This document shows, piece after piece, positions 31,077-40,995 of a DNA stretch of 64,000 nt (its first letter is position 1; every line of letters begins with the position of its first letter). The DNA comes from Thioalkalivibrio sp. ALJ7 (GTDB lineage: Bacteria; Pseudomonadota; Gammaproteobacteria; Ectothiorhodospirales; Ectothiorhodospiraceae): positions 62,001 through 126,000 of the forward strand of contig NZ_AQXQ01000012.1 in assembly GCF_000376865.1 (NCBI RefSeq), read 5' to 3'. A program made the position numbers and the translations under genes. A model generated the notes under the pieces. The model was not told where the DNA came from, did not search any database, and worked only from the letters and a program-made list of their open reading frames with translations.

Positions 31077-32621
31077 TCAGGCGACCAGCGGTTCCAGACG
31101 GCTGCCGCTGCGCTTGTCGCGAATGACCATGTGGCAGCCAATCAGGCCCTTCTCTGCCAGGTCTCGGTAGCGCTCCATGATCGTTCTGCGGATCCGGCGA
31201 CACCGTGCCTCGACCCGCTCCCGCGATCCCGGCACCTTGCGGTCGTAGCGGTAATGAATCACCACCGGCACCGGCAGGCCACGTTCAACATTCAACTTCC
31301 GAAAAATCTTGTTCACCCCGACATCGATCCCATCGGAGCCTTCTTCCATCGTCTCCAGGTGTGCGAAGTACGCGAAGTTCCGTACCTGCATCTCCTCGAT
31401 CTCCTGACCGACGATGATCACGCGCTCCCGATGGCCGACATCGGCGTAGTGGCCTCCGTGGTAACGCGCCACATACTCAAGCTGCGAGATATTGTTCAGC
31501 AGCAACCGCGAGATCAATCGCAGCATCCCTTCATGAGGCGCCCCATTCCCGCGTCCCCAGCCTTGCTGGTGGATCGCATCCTGGATTGCCTGATACACCC
31601 GCAGGGAGGCCGATTGCTCGTCCAGACCCTGCGTTTCCCGATAAAGCGCCGCACTATCCACAAACCGATACAGGCTCATGCGCGTGTCGCCATCGGGGAT
31701 ATGGATCTTCACCGCATCCGTATCCGTATCCACGCCAATCAGCAGCGTGTCGACCGAGGCCCCACAGCAGTAGGTGTTCTCGATCGCCTGACGGAAGGCC
31801 CGCAACTGGTGCAACGCACCATCCGCCGCATCGCGTTCGCTATTGCCATGTGCCGCACACCCCTGGTGCAGCGGATCGGCGCCACTGTAGTGGTACGCCG
31901 CAATCTTCAGGTACCGACTCGGCACGTCCGCCGTGGTCGGGCGCCCCTCGCGGAAGCGCAGCAACTCGCGCTTGGTCCAGTGCCGCACATCTTCCTCGAT
32001 GTCGAACTGCGCACCCGCATAACTCTTCACTCGGACCGCCAAGTCCGGCAGCCGCAGGATAAAACGCCGCAACCCCAGCAGCCGACCATCGGAACAGGGC
32101 GAGATGTCCACCTCGTGGAAGTCACAGTCGAGGAAATACGCAATGGCGCTTTCCGCTTCCGCGACCAGATCATCGCGTCCGGCCCAGTATTCGTTGACCA
32201 CCTGATCGAACAGCTCGAACGTGCCATGCAGGTACAGTTCGCGCGTGTCCAGATCATTGATCCAGGCATCTTCCAGCGCCTTCTCCGGCAACTGGTAGCC
32301 CAACCGATCGAGCACAATCCGTTGCGCCCGCTCCTGAAAATCGCGCTCGTGCTGCAGCGCATGCACTTCCTTCAACACCGGGACCAACTGGGCGAAGCGC
32401 TCACGAAAGCCCTGCTCGAACGCATGCAGGCGATCGTTCATCGCGGCGTCCGCCAGCGGATGCCCCGGGCGCAATTCACCGACCGCTTCGGTTCGCGGCA
32501 CCGACGGCGCGGGTACCGGGGCCACCGGACCCGGCTCCGTCACCGTCGACCGGGCCGCACCCACCCTTGGCTTCACAAAGCGTGAGCCAAACGGGCTGTT
32601 CTTGCGGCGACCGCGCACCAT
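31077..32621 (-). CDS. csoSCA: Carboxysomal carbonic anhydrase CsoSCA
   Basis: 514 residues from the ATG at 32619-32621; a TTG seven codons earlier is less likely. Domain order of the epsilon/beta-type CsoSCA: a disordered basic N-terminus (RGRRKNSPFGSRFVKP) that in this family binds Rubisco, a helical domain (about 60-140), the catalytic domain and a symmetric C-terminal domain without active site. Zn-site candidates are the Cys in DISPCSDGR with its Asp/Arg dyad, and His and Cys in HQGCAAHGN. It dehydrates bicarbonate to CO2 inside the carboxysome. 24 bases after csoS2. Confidence 0.94.
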   Translation of the reverse strand: MVRGRRKNSPFGSRFVKPRVGAARSTVTEPGPVAPVPAPSVPRTEAVGELRPGHPLADAAMNDRLHAFEQGFRERFAQLVPVLKEVHALQHERDFQERAQRIVLDRLGYQLPEKALEDAWINDLDTRELYLHGTFELFDQVVNEYWAGRDDLVAEAESAIAYFLDCDFHEVDISPCSDGRLLGLRRFILRLPDLAVRVKSYAGAQFDIEEDVRHWTKRELLRFREGRPTTADVPSRYLKIAAYHYSGADPLHQGCAAHGNSERDAADGALHQLRAFRQAIENTYCCGASVDTLLIGVDTDTDAVKIHIPDGDTRMSLYRFVDSAALYRETQGLDEQSASLRVYQAIQDAIHQQGWGRGNGAPHEGMLRLISRLLLNNISQLEYVARYHGGHYADVGHRERVIIVGQEIEEMQVRNFAYFAHLETMEEGSDGIDVGVNKIFRKLNVERGLPVPVVIHYRYDRKVPGSRERVEARCRRIRRTIMERYRDLAEKGLIGCHMVIRDKRSGSRLEPLVA

Positions 32622-32645
32622 GGCTTCCGGGGACCTGTGCAACCC

Positions 32646-35600
32646 TTAACCGCGTGCCCCACCGGACAGCGTCACCAGAGAACCGGCATCGCTGTTCCCG
32701 GAGGAACCCGTGATCTTGCTCGCGGGCACGTCCTTGCGCTCCAGCTCCCGGTTGACGTAGGCACTACGGCCCTCGCCCCGCGGGTTCCCTTTCTGTGTGG
32801 CGTTGCGGCGGGTCGACATCCCCTCGGTACCGGTCACCCGGTCGCCGCGACCCCAATCATCGCCGGTAATGGAAATACCATTGCTGCTGCCATTCACCGT
32901 CACACGATCGGCGCCGATCTTCTGGCCCTCGTCCACCGGGGCCGAGGCCACCTGCTGCTGGCCCCCGCTGTAGCGGAATTCTTCGGTGCCAGACACCAGG
33001 CCCATCGCTTTGTTGATCGAGCCCGTCAGACGGCCGCTCGTGCCATAGGCGGTGCCCGTCACGCGTTCACGGCGTTCGGCCGCTGTGCGCGCAGGTGTCT
33101 CCACGCTAAAGCCTGCGTTCGGCATCGGTCGCGCTGCGGCCGGCGCCGGGGCGGCTGCTCGGGCCGGGGCCCCCTGCATCCCTTCCGGGCGCAGACGCGG
33201 ATGCAGATTGCCAGCCACGTTGGCGCAGGTCTGGGCAAACTCGTTGGCGCCCACATACGGGGCCCCGGAGACGTCCTGGCAGGCGCCGCGTTCGGTGCCG
33301 GTCACACGCTCGTCGTAGCCCGGCTGACTCCCGGAGACCGCGTGCCCTGGCGTCGACTGACGGTCGGCCACGCGCACCTCGGCGGCCTGCGAATCCTGGG
33401 TCTCGCAGAACTGGTCATACTGGTCGGGTCCGATATAGGCGGTCCCGCTCACGGGCTTGCAGGCACCATACTCATCGCCCGTTACCCGAGCCGAACGGCC
33501 CACGGCGGTCCCGGAGACCGACTGCTGGTTCCAGGTGCGGCCGACCGTAACCTTTTCCGGCGCCGCATCCGGGCGTTGACCGCCACAGAACGCATCGTAA
33601 TGCTCGGAGCCCGCGTATTCGGTTCCGGTTATCGGCTTACAGCCGCCGTACTCGTCACCGGTCACGTGGATGGAATGATCCACCTGCGTACCCGATACCT
33701 CGCGACCCCGCAACGTGTGCATCACCCCGACCTTCGGCACACCACCCGCGGCGGGCTGGTCACACAGATCGCCAAAGTCCGCCTTGTTGTAGTACGGCGT
33801 CCCGGTGAGCGACTTGCAGGAACCGCTCTCGTTGCCGGTCACCTTGGAGCTGCGGCCAACGGCCACGCCCGTCACGGTCTGGTCTTCCATGGTGTGCGAC
33901 TCCTGGACCTTGGCCGGCGTCGGCTCCGGGCGGGTACCACAGAAGCCCTGGAACTGTTCCGTACCGAGATATTCGGTGCCGGTGACCGGCTTGCAGCTGC
34001 CGTACTCGTCACCGGTGACATGCACGGAGCGCCCGACTTCGGTTCCGGTCAGTTCACGACCGCGAAGCGTGTGCATGACGCCAACCTTCAGCGGCGCTCC
34101 GTTCGACTTTCCCGAATTGCAGGGCACCTCGCTCGCGGCCGTATTCAGGTACTCGGTACCGGTTACGTCGCGGCAGGAGCCCGATTCATCACCGGTCACC
34201 TTCGGGCTGCGCCCCACTGAGGTCCCGGAAACACCCTCACCGTGACGGGTGACCATCACGCTAGTGCGGGCCGGGCCGGCCTCCGGGCGGGTGCCACAAA
34301 AGCCTTCATACTGTTCAGTGCTGAGGTACTCGGTACCCGTAATCGTCTCGCACGAACCCCGCTCGTCGCCGGTCACGCGCGAGGAACGGCCGACTTCGGT
34401 GCCACTCACGGACTGACCGTGGGCGGTGTGCGAGGCACCCACCTTCGGCGGGTTGCCGGAGGGGCGAACACCGCAGTACCGCTCGTAGTGTTCCAGGCCC
34501 AGATACTCGGTCCCGGTGATCGAAGAGCAGCTACCGGCTTCGGTACCCGTGACGCTGGAGGTCCGTTCAACCTGGGTGCCACTCACATGGCTACCCGCCA
34601 GGGTCGTCCCTTCTTCCACCTTGGGCGGCGCATCACCTTCAATGGGGCGCGGCCGACCACAGGGCCGCCCCGGCTCCGAAGAACCTCGGCCCAGCTTGCA
34701 AAGCTCTTCACGACGCTGGCGAGCCACCTCCCGGGTGGACATGCCCTTACGCTTTGCCGCCTTCCAGGCACCTTCCTGCGGCAACGTGCCGCGGGCTTGA
34801 CCGCCCTTGAAGCGACGGCGCAGGGCCTGCTTGCCGTTCTGCGCCATCGCGTCGCGGCGCGCCATGCAGATCGCTCGGACTTCGGAAATCATCGGGTGCG
34901 GGCCAGCGGCTTCGCCCCCGGACTCGACCTTGTCGCAGAGCTGATCCAGCCCGCTCTCGACCACAGTCTCTTCGCGAGTCGGGGTAGCATCAGCCGATGC
35001 ACCCTTCTCGCCCTTGCAACCGCAGCCGCAATCCTTCTTGGACGATTCGCTCGTGGCGGCGACCGGTTCCGATCCCTTAAGCCGATCTTCACGGCGCGGC
35101 TCGGGCGCCACGGCCTTCTTGCCATCGGTCGACAACGCCTGGCGCCGCAGACGGCAGATCTCGCGACCGCTCATGTTCGAGCAATCGACTTCCACGTTCT
35201 GCGACTGGGCCAGCGCTTCCAGCTGGCGCGAACGGTCTGCACCGGCTCGCGCCATACCGCCGGAAACCTGGGCACGGGTATTGGTACGGCCAACGGCCTT
35301 CTTGCCCTGGCGCGCCATTTTCTGGCGACGCTCAAGGGCGGCCTGGCGACCGTTGGAGGCCCCCGCGTGCGCGCCTGGCTCAGGACGCCGTTCGGGGCTG
35401 GCATCGCGGGTCTCGAAGGAGACCTGCGACGAGGATTCACTGGAGGGCATTTCCGGCTCCCGCGCCTGGGGTGCCGGAGCAGAGGCCGATTTCGCCTGGC
35501 GCGCGTCATGCGCAGCCGAGGACGAGCGGGCGCTCGCCTTGTTTTGGCCGGTCGATTTCACGGCAGCCTTGCCATTGTGAGACATGGCCTTGCGCCGTTC

Positions 35601-35654
35601 CCGAGCGAGTTCACGACCCGAGAGACCTTCAGACGCAGATGTCGGATTACTCAT
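32646..35654 (-). CDS. csoS2: Carboxysome scaffold CsoS2
   Basis: 1002 residues, largely disordered, long for the family. N-region (1-350): five Rubisco-binding repeats of the type SGRELARERRKAMSHNGK, at about 13, 102, 162, 258 and 307. M-region (355-810): eight repeats built as V/ISGTxVGRS, VTGDExGSC, I/VTGTEY and a late Cys; the eighth is divergent (AVSGSQPGYDER). C-region (811-1002) contains ITGDDWGRGDRVTGTEG and the conserved end ITGSSGNSDAGSLVTLSGGARG-type tail that anchors to the shell. CsoS2 links Rubisco to CsoS1. I could not identify the programmed frameshift site that yields the short form in some species. Confidence 0.96.
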   Translation of the reverse strand: MSNPTSASEGLSGRELARERRKAMSHNGKAAVKSTGQNKASARSSSAAHDARQAKSASAPAPQAREPEMPSSESSSQVSFETRDASPERRPEPGAHAGASNGRQAALERRQKMARQGKKAVGRTNTRAQVSGGMARAGADRSRQLEALAQSQNVEVDCSNMSGREICRLRRQALSTDGKKAVAPEPRREDRLKGSEPVAATSESSKKDCGCGCKGEKGASADATPTREETVVESGLDQLCDKVESGGEAAGPHPMISEVRAICMARRDAMAQNGKQALRRRFKGGQARGTLPQEGAWKAAKRKGMSTREVARQRREELCKLGRGSSEPGRPCGRPRPIEGDAPPKVEEGTTLAGSHVSGTQVERTSSVTGTEAGSCSSITGTEYLGLEHYERYCGVRPSGNPPKVGASHTAHGQSVSGTEVGRSSRVTGDERGSCETITGTEYLSTEQYEGFCGTRPEAGPARTSVMVTRHGEGVSGTSVGRSPKVTGDESGSCRDVTGTEYLNTAASEVPCNSGKSNGAPLKVGVMHTLRGRELTGTEVGRSVHVTGDEYGSCKPVTGTEYLGTEQFQGFCGTRPEPTPAKVQESHTMEDQTVTGVAVGRSSKVTGNESGSCKSLTGTPYYNKADFGDLCDQPAAGGVPKVGVMHTLRGREVSGTQVDHSIHVTGDEYGGCKPITGTEYAGSEHYDAFCGGQRPDAAPEKVTVGRTWNQQSVSGTAVGRSARVTGDEYGACKPVSGTAYIGPDQYDQFCETQDSQAAEVRVADRQSTPGHAVSGSQPGYDERVTGTERGACQDVSGAPYVGANEFAQTCANVAGNLHPRLRPEGMQGAPARAAAPAPAAARPMPNAGFSVETPARTAAERRERVTGTAYGTSGRLTGSINKAMGLVSGTEEFRYSGGQQQVASAPVDEGQKIGADRVTVNGSSNGISITGDDWGRGDRVTGTEGMSTRRNATQKGNPRGEGRSAYVNRELERKDVPASKITGSSGNSDAGSLVTLSGGARG

Positions 35655-35707
35655 GGCACTTCCTTACAGTTGGCGGCAGCAACGGTAAATAACGCTGAAC
35701 TGAACTA

Positions 35708-35730
35708 CCGGGCCCGCATGCCGGGCCCGG
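35708..35730 (-). other. Strong hairpin between cbbS and csoS2
   Basis: CCGGGCCC (35708-35715) pairs with GGGCCCGG (35723-35730) over a 7-base loop. There is no T tract. In the cso operon such hairpins may protect the abundant cbbLS message and reduce read-through to csoS2. Confidence 0.6.
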
Positions 35731-35745
35731 CAGGTACCGGGGTCC

Positions 35746-36078
35746 TTAGCGACCGCGGTCGACCACGAAGGCCATGCCCTGGCTCTGGGCGTAGTTATCG
35801 TAGGCAATAAAGCGAACCATCATGCCCGGATTGGCACGGCGGCACTCTTCAACTTCCTGGAGGACGGACTCCACGGACTGCTCACCGAAGAACGGCAGCT
35901 TCCACATGTACCAGTAGTGGGCCATGGCGTTGGCCTTCTCGCTGTACTCGATGGCCGGGTTCCAGCCCTGGGCGAGGCAGTATTCGATCTGCTTGCGCAC
36001 CTGGTCGGCGTTCATCTCCGGCAGGTAGGAGAAGGTTTCGTACTTCTGCGACTGCTTGAAGTTCTGAATATCAGACAT
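35746..36078 (-). CDS. cbbS: Ribulose bisphosphate carboxylase small subunit, form IA
   Basis: 110 residues. Typical short form IA small subunit: [61 protein letters not shown], and the end FVVDRGR. It completes the L8S8 enzyme with the adjacent cbbL. AGGA lies upstream. Between them is a 68-base spacer with a hairpin. Encoded in front of csoS2, so this is the carboxysomal Rubisco. Confidence 0.97.
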   Translation of the reverse strand: MSDIQNFKQSQKYETFSYLPEMNADQVRKQIEYCLAQGWNPAIEYSEKANAMAHYWYMWKLPFFGEQSVESVLQEVEECRRANPGMMVRFIAYDNYAQSQGMAFVVDRGR

Positions 36079-36111
36079 GTCGGTAATCCTGTGCTCTTGT
36101 TCTGTCAGGGT

Positions 36112-36136
36112 GCGGACGGCCCATCAGGCCGCCCGC
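36112..36136 (-). other. Hairpin between cbbL and cbbS
   Basis: GCGGACGGCC (36112-36121) pairs with GGCCGCCCGC (36127-36136) with one mismatch and a 5-base loop. No T tract follows. Possible message stabiliser that adjusts the cbbL to cbbS ratio. Confidence 0.55.
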
Positions 36137-36146
36137 ACTCGGGCGA

Positions 36147-37568
36147 TCACTTGTGCTGGGTGTCCAGCTTGTCGACGGTATCGAACTCGAACTTGATCTC
36201 CTTCCAGGTCTCCATCGCCACTTTCAGCTCGGGGCTGTGCTGGGCGGCCTGGGTCAGGATCTCCTTGCCTTCCTTCTCGATCTCGCGACCTTCGTTACGC
36301 GCCTGCACACAGGCTTCCAGCGCAACACGGTTGGCCGCCGCGCCCGGGGCATTGCCCCACGGGTGGCCCAGCGTACCGCCGCCGAACTGCAGCACGGAGT
36401 CGTCACCGAAGATGGCCACCAGGGCCGGCATGTGCCAGACGTGGATACCACCGGAGGCCACGGCGAACACGCCCGGCATGGAGCCCCAGTCCTGATCGAA
36501 GAAGATGCCGCGCGAGCGGTCTTCCGGCACGAAGGATTCGCGCAGCAGGTCGATCCAGCCCAGAGTCGCGGCACGGTCGCCTTCCAGCTTGCCGACCACG
36601 GTACCGGTGTGGAGATGGTCACCACCGGACAGACGCAGGATCTTGGCGAGCACACGGAAGTGGATACCGTGCTTCGGATGACGGTCGAGCACGGCGTGCA
36701 TGGCGCGGTGGATGTGCAGCAGCACACCGTTGTCGCGGCACCAGTTGGCCAGACCCGTGTTGGCGCAGAAGCCGCCGGTGATGTAGTCGTGCATGATGAT
36801 CGGCGCGCCAATCTCCTTGGCGAACTCGGCACGCTTGTACATCTCTTCCGGGGTCGGAGCGGTCACGTTCAGGTAGTGGCCCTTGCGCTCGCCGGTTTCG
36901 AGCTCGGCCTTTTCGGTCGCTTCCTGCACGAACTCGAAACGATCACGCCAGCGCATGAACGGCTGCGAGTTGATGTTCTCGTCGTCCTTGGTGAAGTCGA
37001 GACCACCACGCAGGCACTCGTACACGGCACGGCCGTAGTTCTTCGCGGACAGACCCAGCTTCGGCTTGATGGTGCAACCCAGCATCGGACGGCCGTACTT
37101 GTTGAGCTTGTCGCGCTCGACCTGGATACCGGAAGGCGGACCCCCACAGGTCTTCACGTAGGCGATCGGGAAGCGCACGTCTTCCAGACGCAGGGCACGG
37201 ATGGCCTTAAAGCCAAACACGTTGCCGACCAGCGAGGTGAACACGTTCACGACCGAGCCTTCTTCGAACAGGTCGATCGGGTAGGCGATGAACGCGTAGA
37301 AGGACTCGTCGTCACCCGGCACGTCCTCGATGGAGTACGCCCGACCCTTGTAGTAATCCATGTCGGTCAGGAGGTCGGTCCACACCGTGGTCCAGGTCCC
37401 GGTGGAGGATTCGGCCGCCACAGCGGCTGCCGCTTCTTCGCGGTCGATGCCCGGCTGCGGGGTGATCTTGAAACATGCCAGCAGATCGGTATCCAGCGGC
37501 ATGTATTCCGGCATCCAGTATGTTTCGCGGTAATCCTTGACACCCGCGGAGTACTTCTTGGCGGCCAT
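36147..37568 (-). CDS. cbbL: Ribulose bisphosphate carboxylase large subunit, form IA
   Basis: 473 residues. The active-site motif [22 protein letters not shown] (Lys of TIKPK), the carbamylated-Lys motif [17 protein letters not shown] and loop 6 [11 protein letters not shown] are all intact. It carries the conserved large-subunit end region ([17 protein letters not shown]). GGAG lies nine bases before the ATG. It is the first gene of the carboxysome operon and catalyses CO2 fixation on RuBP; the linkage to csoS2 assigns it to the carboxysomal form IAc. Confidence 0.98.
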   Translation of the reverse strand: MAAKKYSAGVKDYRETYWMPEYMPLDTDLLACFKITPQPGIDREEAAAAVAAESSTGTWTTVWTDLLTDMDYYKGRAYSIEDVPGDDESFYAFIAYPIDLFEEGSVVNVFTSLVGNVFGFKAIRALRLEDVRFPIAYVKTCGGPPSGIQVERDKLNKYGRPMLGCTIKPKLGLSAKNYGRAVYECLRGGLDFTKDDENINSQPFMRWRDRFEFVQEATEKAELETGERKGHYLNVTAPTPEEMYKRAEFAKEIGAPIIMHDYITGGFCANTGLANWCRDNGVLLHIHRAMHAVLDRHPKHGIHFRVLAKILRLSGGDHLHTGTVVGKLEGDRAATLGWIDLLRESFVPEDRSRGIFFDQDWGSMPGVFAVASGGIHVWHMPALVAIFGDDSVLQFGGGTLGHPWGNAPGAAANRVALEACVQARNEGREIEKEGKEILTQAAQHSPELKVAMETWKEIKFEFDTVDKLDTQHK

Positions 37569-37599
37569 GTGGCTTTCTCCTACGCGTTGGTTAATCGTG

Positions 37600-37690
37600 A
37601 CGGTCGACTAGATTAGGGAGGGCAATCGCTAATAACAAATAAATAATCTAGATGCGACCAATAGACTATCGTTTATATAAAAGCCGGACA
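37600..37690 (-). promoter_or_regulatory. cbbL promoter and candidate CbbR-binding region
   Basis: Upstream of cbbL is a markedly AT-rich block (37623-37681) in an otherwise GC-rich window, including ATAGTCTAT, TTATTTATTTGTTATTAG and TATATAAA on the minus strand. LysR-type regulators bind T-N11-A motifs in such blocks, and several fit. The exact operator and -10/-35 boxes cannot be fixed by eye. The rest of the 313-base spacer up to the RND gene (37691-37881) shows nothing I can name. Confidence 0.5.
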
Positions 37691-37881
37691 GCGGGAGGAC
37701 CGCTGACCGGCAGGGGTTCGGGTTCGCGATGGCACAGCCAGGCGCCAGAACGTCGGCTTCGCCAAAATGCGGACGTCGATTGTAGTCCAAGACCGTAGCG
37801 CTTGCATGCCTTTTGCGCGACGGAGTGCAAAGCCCCGCCTCAGGGGCCGCCAAACACGCTTCTGTGGGCCGCCTCCCGAAG

Positions 37882-40800
37882 TCAGGAGGCCGCCGTGGTC
37901 ACCGGCTCGCCGCTACCCGCCGCACGGTGATCCCGCGCGAGGTACAGGTAGATCGCGGGCACCACGAACAGAGTGAACAGCGTACCGATTGCCATGCCAC
38001 TGGCGATCACCAGGCCCATCGCGAAGCGCGAACCCGCGCCGGCGCCGGTGGCCATCAGCAGCGGCACCATGGCGACCACGGTGGCGGTCGTCGTCATCAG
38101 GATTGGGCGCAGGCGCAGCGAAGCCGCCTCCTCGATTGCCTCACGCAAGGTACGCCCCTGACGTTGAAGCTGGTTGGCGAATTCCACGATCAGGATGCCG
38201 TGCTTGGCGATCAGACCGATCAGGGTCAGCAGCCCCACCTGGGTGTAGATATTCAGCGAGGTCACCCCGAGGCTGATGAAGATGAGCGCCCCCGCGATCG
38301 ACATCGGTACGGTCGTTAGAATGATCAATGGATCACGGAACGACTCGAACTGCGCCGCCAGCACCAGGAAGATCACGACCAGCGCGAAGAAGAAGGTCAC
38401 GATCAGGTCGCCACCCTCCGCCTTCAGCTGACGGGACTGTCCAGCGTAATCGACGTTGACGTCCGGCGGGAGCACCTCGGCCGCAATCTCGTCGACAATC
38501 GCCAGGGCCTCACCCAAGGTCACGCCGGGCCGCGGCACACCGGACAACGTCACCGCATTGAGCTGCTGGAAGCGCTGCAGCGAACGCGGCGTCACGGTCT
38601 CCTCCAGCATGACCACACTGGACAATGGGATCGGCTCGCCGTCCCGCGTGCGGGTAAACAGTTCTTCCAGCTGTTCCGGATTCAGTCGCTCGGCACGCTG
38701 CACCTGCGGGATCACGCGATAGCTACGATTCTCCATCGCAAAGCGCCCGGCAAACCCGCCGGAGAGCATCGTGGAGATATCCGCGTTCAACGTCGCCATG
38801 TCGATGCCCAGCTGCGCGGCGCGCTCGCGGTCGATCTTCAGATTCACCTGCGGTCGATCAAAATCGAGATCGGTGTCCATGAAGATGAACCGCCCGGTCG
38901 CCATCGCCCGCTCCATGATTTCCTGGGCAAATTCGTCCAACTCCTCGAACGACCCAGTTGAGCCCAGGACCACGCTGACCGGCGTACCCCCTCCGGGGGT
39001 GGGGAGCTGCGGTGGCTGGACCGCGAAGACCTCCAGACCCGGCAGCTGCTCCAGACGGGGCTGCAGATCCTCCTGCAGGATGGTCTCGGTATCGCGTTCG
39101 CGCTGATCCCAGGGCGCCAGCACAAAGCCACCCAAGGCCTGGTTGCCCACCCCGGCGATGCCGGGGCCGCCGCCAAAGCCATTCACAATAAAGATGTTCT
39201 CGAGTTCCGGGATCTCGTCGAAGAAGCGATCGGTCAGCGCCGTATTACGCTCCAGCCAGTCCAGTCCCATCTGGGCGTCACCCTCCATTATGGAGAAGGC
39301 AAAGCCCTGATCCTCCGGCGGCTCCAGCTCGGTCTGGGACGTCACAAACAGGAAGTAGCAGGCCACCAGCACGATCGCACCGAACACCGCAATGGTGAAG
39401 CGATCGTTCAGCGCCCCATGCAGGCGCTTGCGGTAGCGTTGCTGCAGGCTGTCGAAGCGCGCATCCAGCCAGCTCTCAATGCGCCCGCGCCGCTCGACCG
39501 AACCGTCGCGCAGGATCTTCGAACACATCATCGGCGACAGCGTGATCGCCACGATGCCGGATATGACCACGGTCGCCGCAAGCGTGAAGGCAAATTCGAT
39601 GAACAGCGTACCGGTCAGTCCGCCGATAAAGCCCAGGGGCAGGAACACCGCGACCAGCGTGGTCGACATCGCCACGATCGGCCAGGCCAATTCCCGCGCC
39701 CCCTGGATCGCTGCATCCATGCGCGACATCCCCTCCTCGATATGGCGGGAGATGTTCTCCAACATAATGATCGCGTCGTCGACCACGATGCCGATGGCCA
39801 GCACCATCGCCAGCAGGGTCAGCAGATTCAGCGAGAACCCCATCAGCAGCATCAGCATGAAGGTGCCCACAAGCGACAGCGGTACCGCCACGGCGGGGAT
39901 GATCACACTGCGCAACGAACCCAGGAACAGGTAGATCACCACCAATACAATCGCCAGAGCCAGGCCAATCGTCAGCAGCACCTCGTCGATTGCACTCTGG
40001 ATATAGTCGGTTGAGTCGTAGACGATCTCCCCTTCCAGCCCCGACGGGAGGCGCGGCTTGATGCGCTCGTCGAACACCTCGCGTACATCGGCGATCACGT
40101 CCAGTGCATTCGCATCCGGCGCCAGCTCGATACCCACGAAGGTCGCCGCCTCGCCGTTGAAGCGCACCGAGGTGTCGTAATTCTCCGAGCCCAGCTCGAC
40201 CTCCGCGACGTCACCCAGACGCACCAAGTCGCCATCGGCCTCGAACAGGATCAACTGCTCGAACTGCTCGGGTTCCTGAAGATCGGTATCCGCGGTCAGG
40301 TCCAGTCCGACCATCGAGCCACGCGTCTGACCCACGGCCGAGAGCACATTGTTGCGCTCCAGTGCCTCGCGCACATCGCGTCCGGTCACGCCAAAAGAGG
40401 CCATCCGATCGGCGTCCAGCCAGGCCCGCATCGCAAAGCTCTGGGCCCCCAGGATCTCCGCGCGCTGCACCCCGTTGATGGTGGCCAGCTCCGGCTGCAC
40501 CTCGCGGATCAGATAGTCGGTGGTCTGGTTGTTGGATAGCCGTTCCGAATAGAACGACATGTACATCGCCGCGACATCCTGGCCCACGGAGAGATCCACA
40601 ACGGGATCCTCGGCCTCGGCCGGCAAGTCACTGCGGATCTTGTCCACCTGTGCGGAGATCTGGGTCAGGGCCTGATTGGGGTCGTAATCCAGCTCCAGAT
40701 GGGCCTCGACGATACTGATCCCGGCCCGGCTGGTGGAGACCAGGTAGTCGATCCCTTCGGCCTCGGCCACCTCGCGCTCCATCGGCGTGGTAATAAAGCC

Positions 40801-40986
40801 CTGCACCAGGTCGGCATCGGCCCCGATGTATGCGGTGCTTACGGTGACGACCGCGTTCTGCACCTCGGGGAACTGGCGCACGTTCAGGTCAAAAACGGCC
40901 CGCACCCCAAACAGCAGGATGAACAGGCTCACCACCGTGGCGAGCACCGGCTTCTGGATGAAGATGTCGGTAAAACGCATGGCCAT
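37882..40986 (-). CDS. RND-family multidrug efflux permease
   Basis: 1034 residues, full-length HAE1-type inner-membrane RND pump (AcrB/MexB-like). N-terminus FTDIFIQKPVLATVVSLFILLFG, TM4 proton relay GIVVDDAIIMLENI with both Asp, TM10 lysine in LIGLIAKHGILIVEFANQ, and two large periplasmic loops. The order permease-last behind the adaptor is typical of operons such as mexEF or mdtABC. The start is at ATG 40984-40986; a second ATG two codons later is equally possible. Substrates are unknown. No outer-membrane partner is encoded beside it. Confidence 0.94.
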   Translation of the reverse strand: MAMRFTDIFIQKPVLATVVSLFILLFGVRAVFDLNVRQFPEVQNAVVTVSTAYIGADADLVQGFITTPMEREVAEAEGIDYLVSTSRAGISIVEAHLELDYDPNQALTQISAQVDKIRSDLPAEAEDPVVDLSVGQDVAAMYMSFYSERLSNNQTTDYLIREVQPELATINGVQRAEILGAQSFAMRAWLDADRMASFGVTGRDVREALERNNVLSAVGQTRGSMVGLDLTADTDLQEPEQFEQLILFEADGDLVRLGDVAEVELGSENYDTSVRFNGEAATFVGIELAPDANALDVIADVREVFDERIKPRLPSGLEGEIVYDSTDYIQSAIDEVLLTIGLALAIVLVVIYLFLGSLRSVIIPAVAVPLSLVGTFMLMLLMGFSLNLLTLLAMVLAIGIVVDDAIIMLENISRHIEEGMSRMDAAIQGARELAWPIVAMSTTLVAVFLPLGFIGGLTGTLFIEFAFTLAATVVISGIVAITLSPMMCSKILRDGSVERRGRIESWLDARFDSLQQRYRKRLHGALNDRFTIAVFGAIVLVACYFLFVTSQTELEPPEDQGFAFSIMEGDAQMGLDWLERNTALTDRFFDEIPELENIFIVNGFGGGPGIAGVGNQALGGFVLAPWDQRERDTETILQEDLQPRLEQLPGLEVFAVQPPQLPTPGGGTPVSVVLGSTGSFEELDEFAQEIMERAMATGRFIFMDTDLDFDRPQVNLKIDRERAAQLGIDMATLNADISTMLSGGFAGRFAMENRSYRVIPQVQRAERLNPEQLEELFTRTRDGEPIPLSSVVMLEETVTPRSLQRFQQLNAVTLSGVPRPGVTLGEALAIVDEIAAEVLPPDVNVDYAGQSRQLKAEGGDLIVTFFFALVVIFLVLAAQFESFRDPLIILTTVPMSIAGALIFISLGVTSLNIYTQVGLLTLIGLIAKHGILIVEFANQLQRQGRTLREAIEEAASLRLRPILMTTTATVVAMVPLLMATGAGAGSRFAMGLVIASGMAIGTLFTLFVVPAIYLYLARDHRAAGSGEPVTTAAS

Positions 40987-40995
40987 CGCCCTGAC

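Noticed and set aside
32637-34220. 527-codon open frame on the plus strand across csoS2
   Set aside because: It is antisense to csoS2; its His/Gly/Leu/Arg-rich repeats mirror the CsoS2 repeats and codon bias. No ribosome-binding site or family match.
32646-35654. Programmed -1 frameshift site in csoS2
   Set aside because: No convincing slippery heptamer followed by structure was found; the gene may make only the long form, or the site may be unlike known ones.
34242-35810. 522-codon plus-strand frame opposite the csoS2 N-region
   Set aside because: Antisense shadow of csoS2 in GC-rich sequence; no recognisable protein.
36153-37616. 487-codon plus-strand frame opposite cbbL
   Set aside because: Antisense shadow of cbbL, which has full Rubisco motifs.
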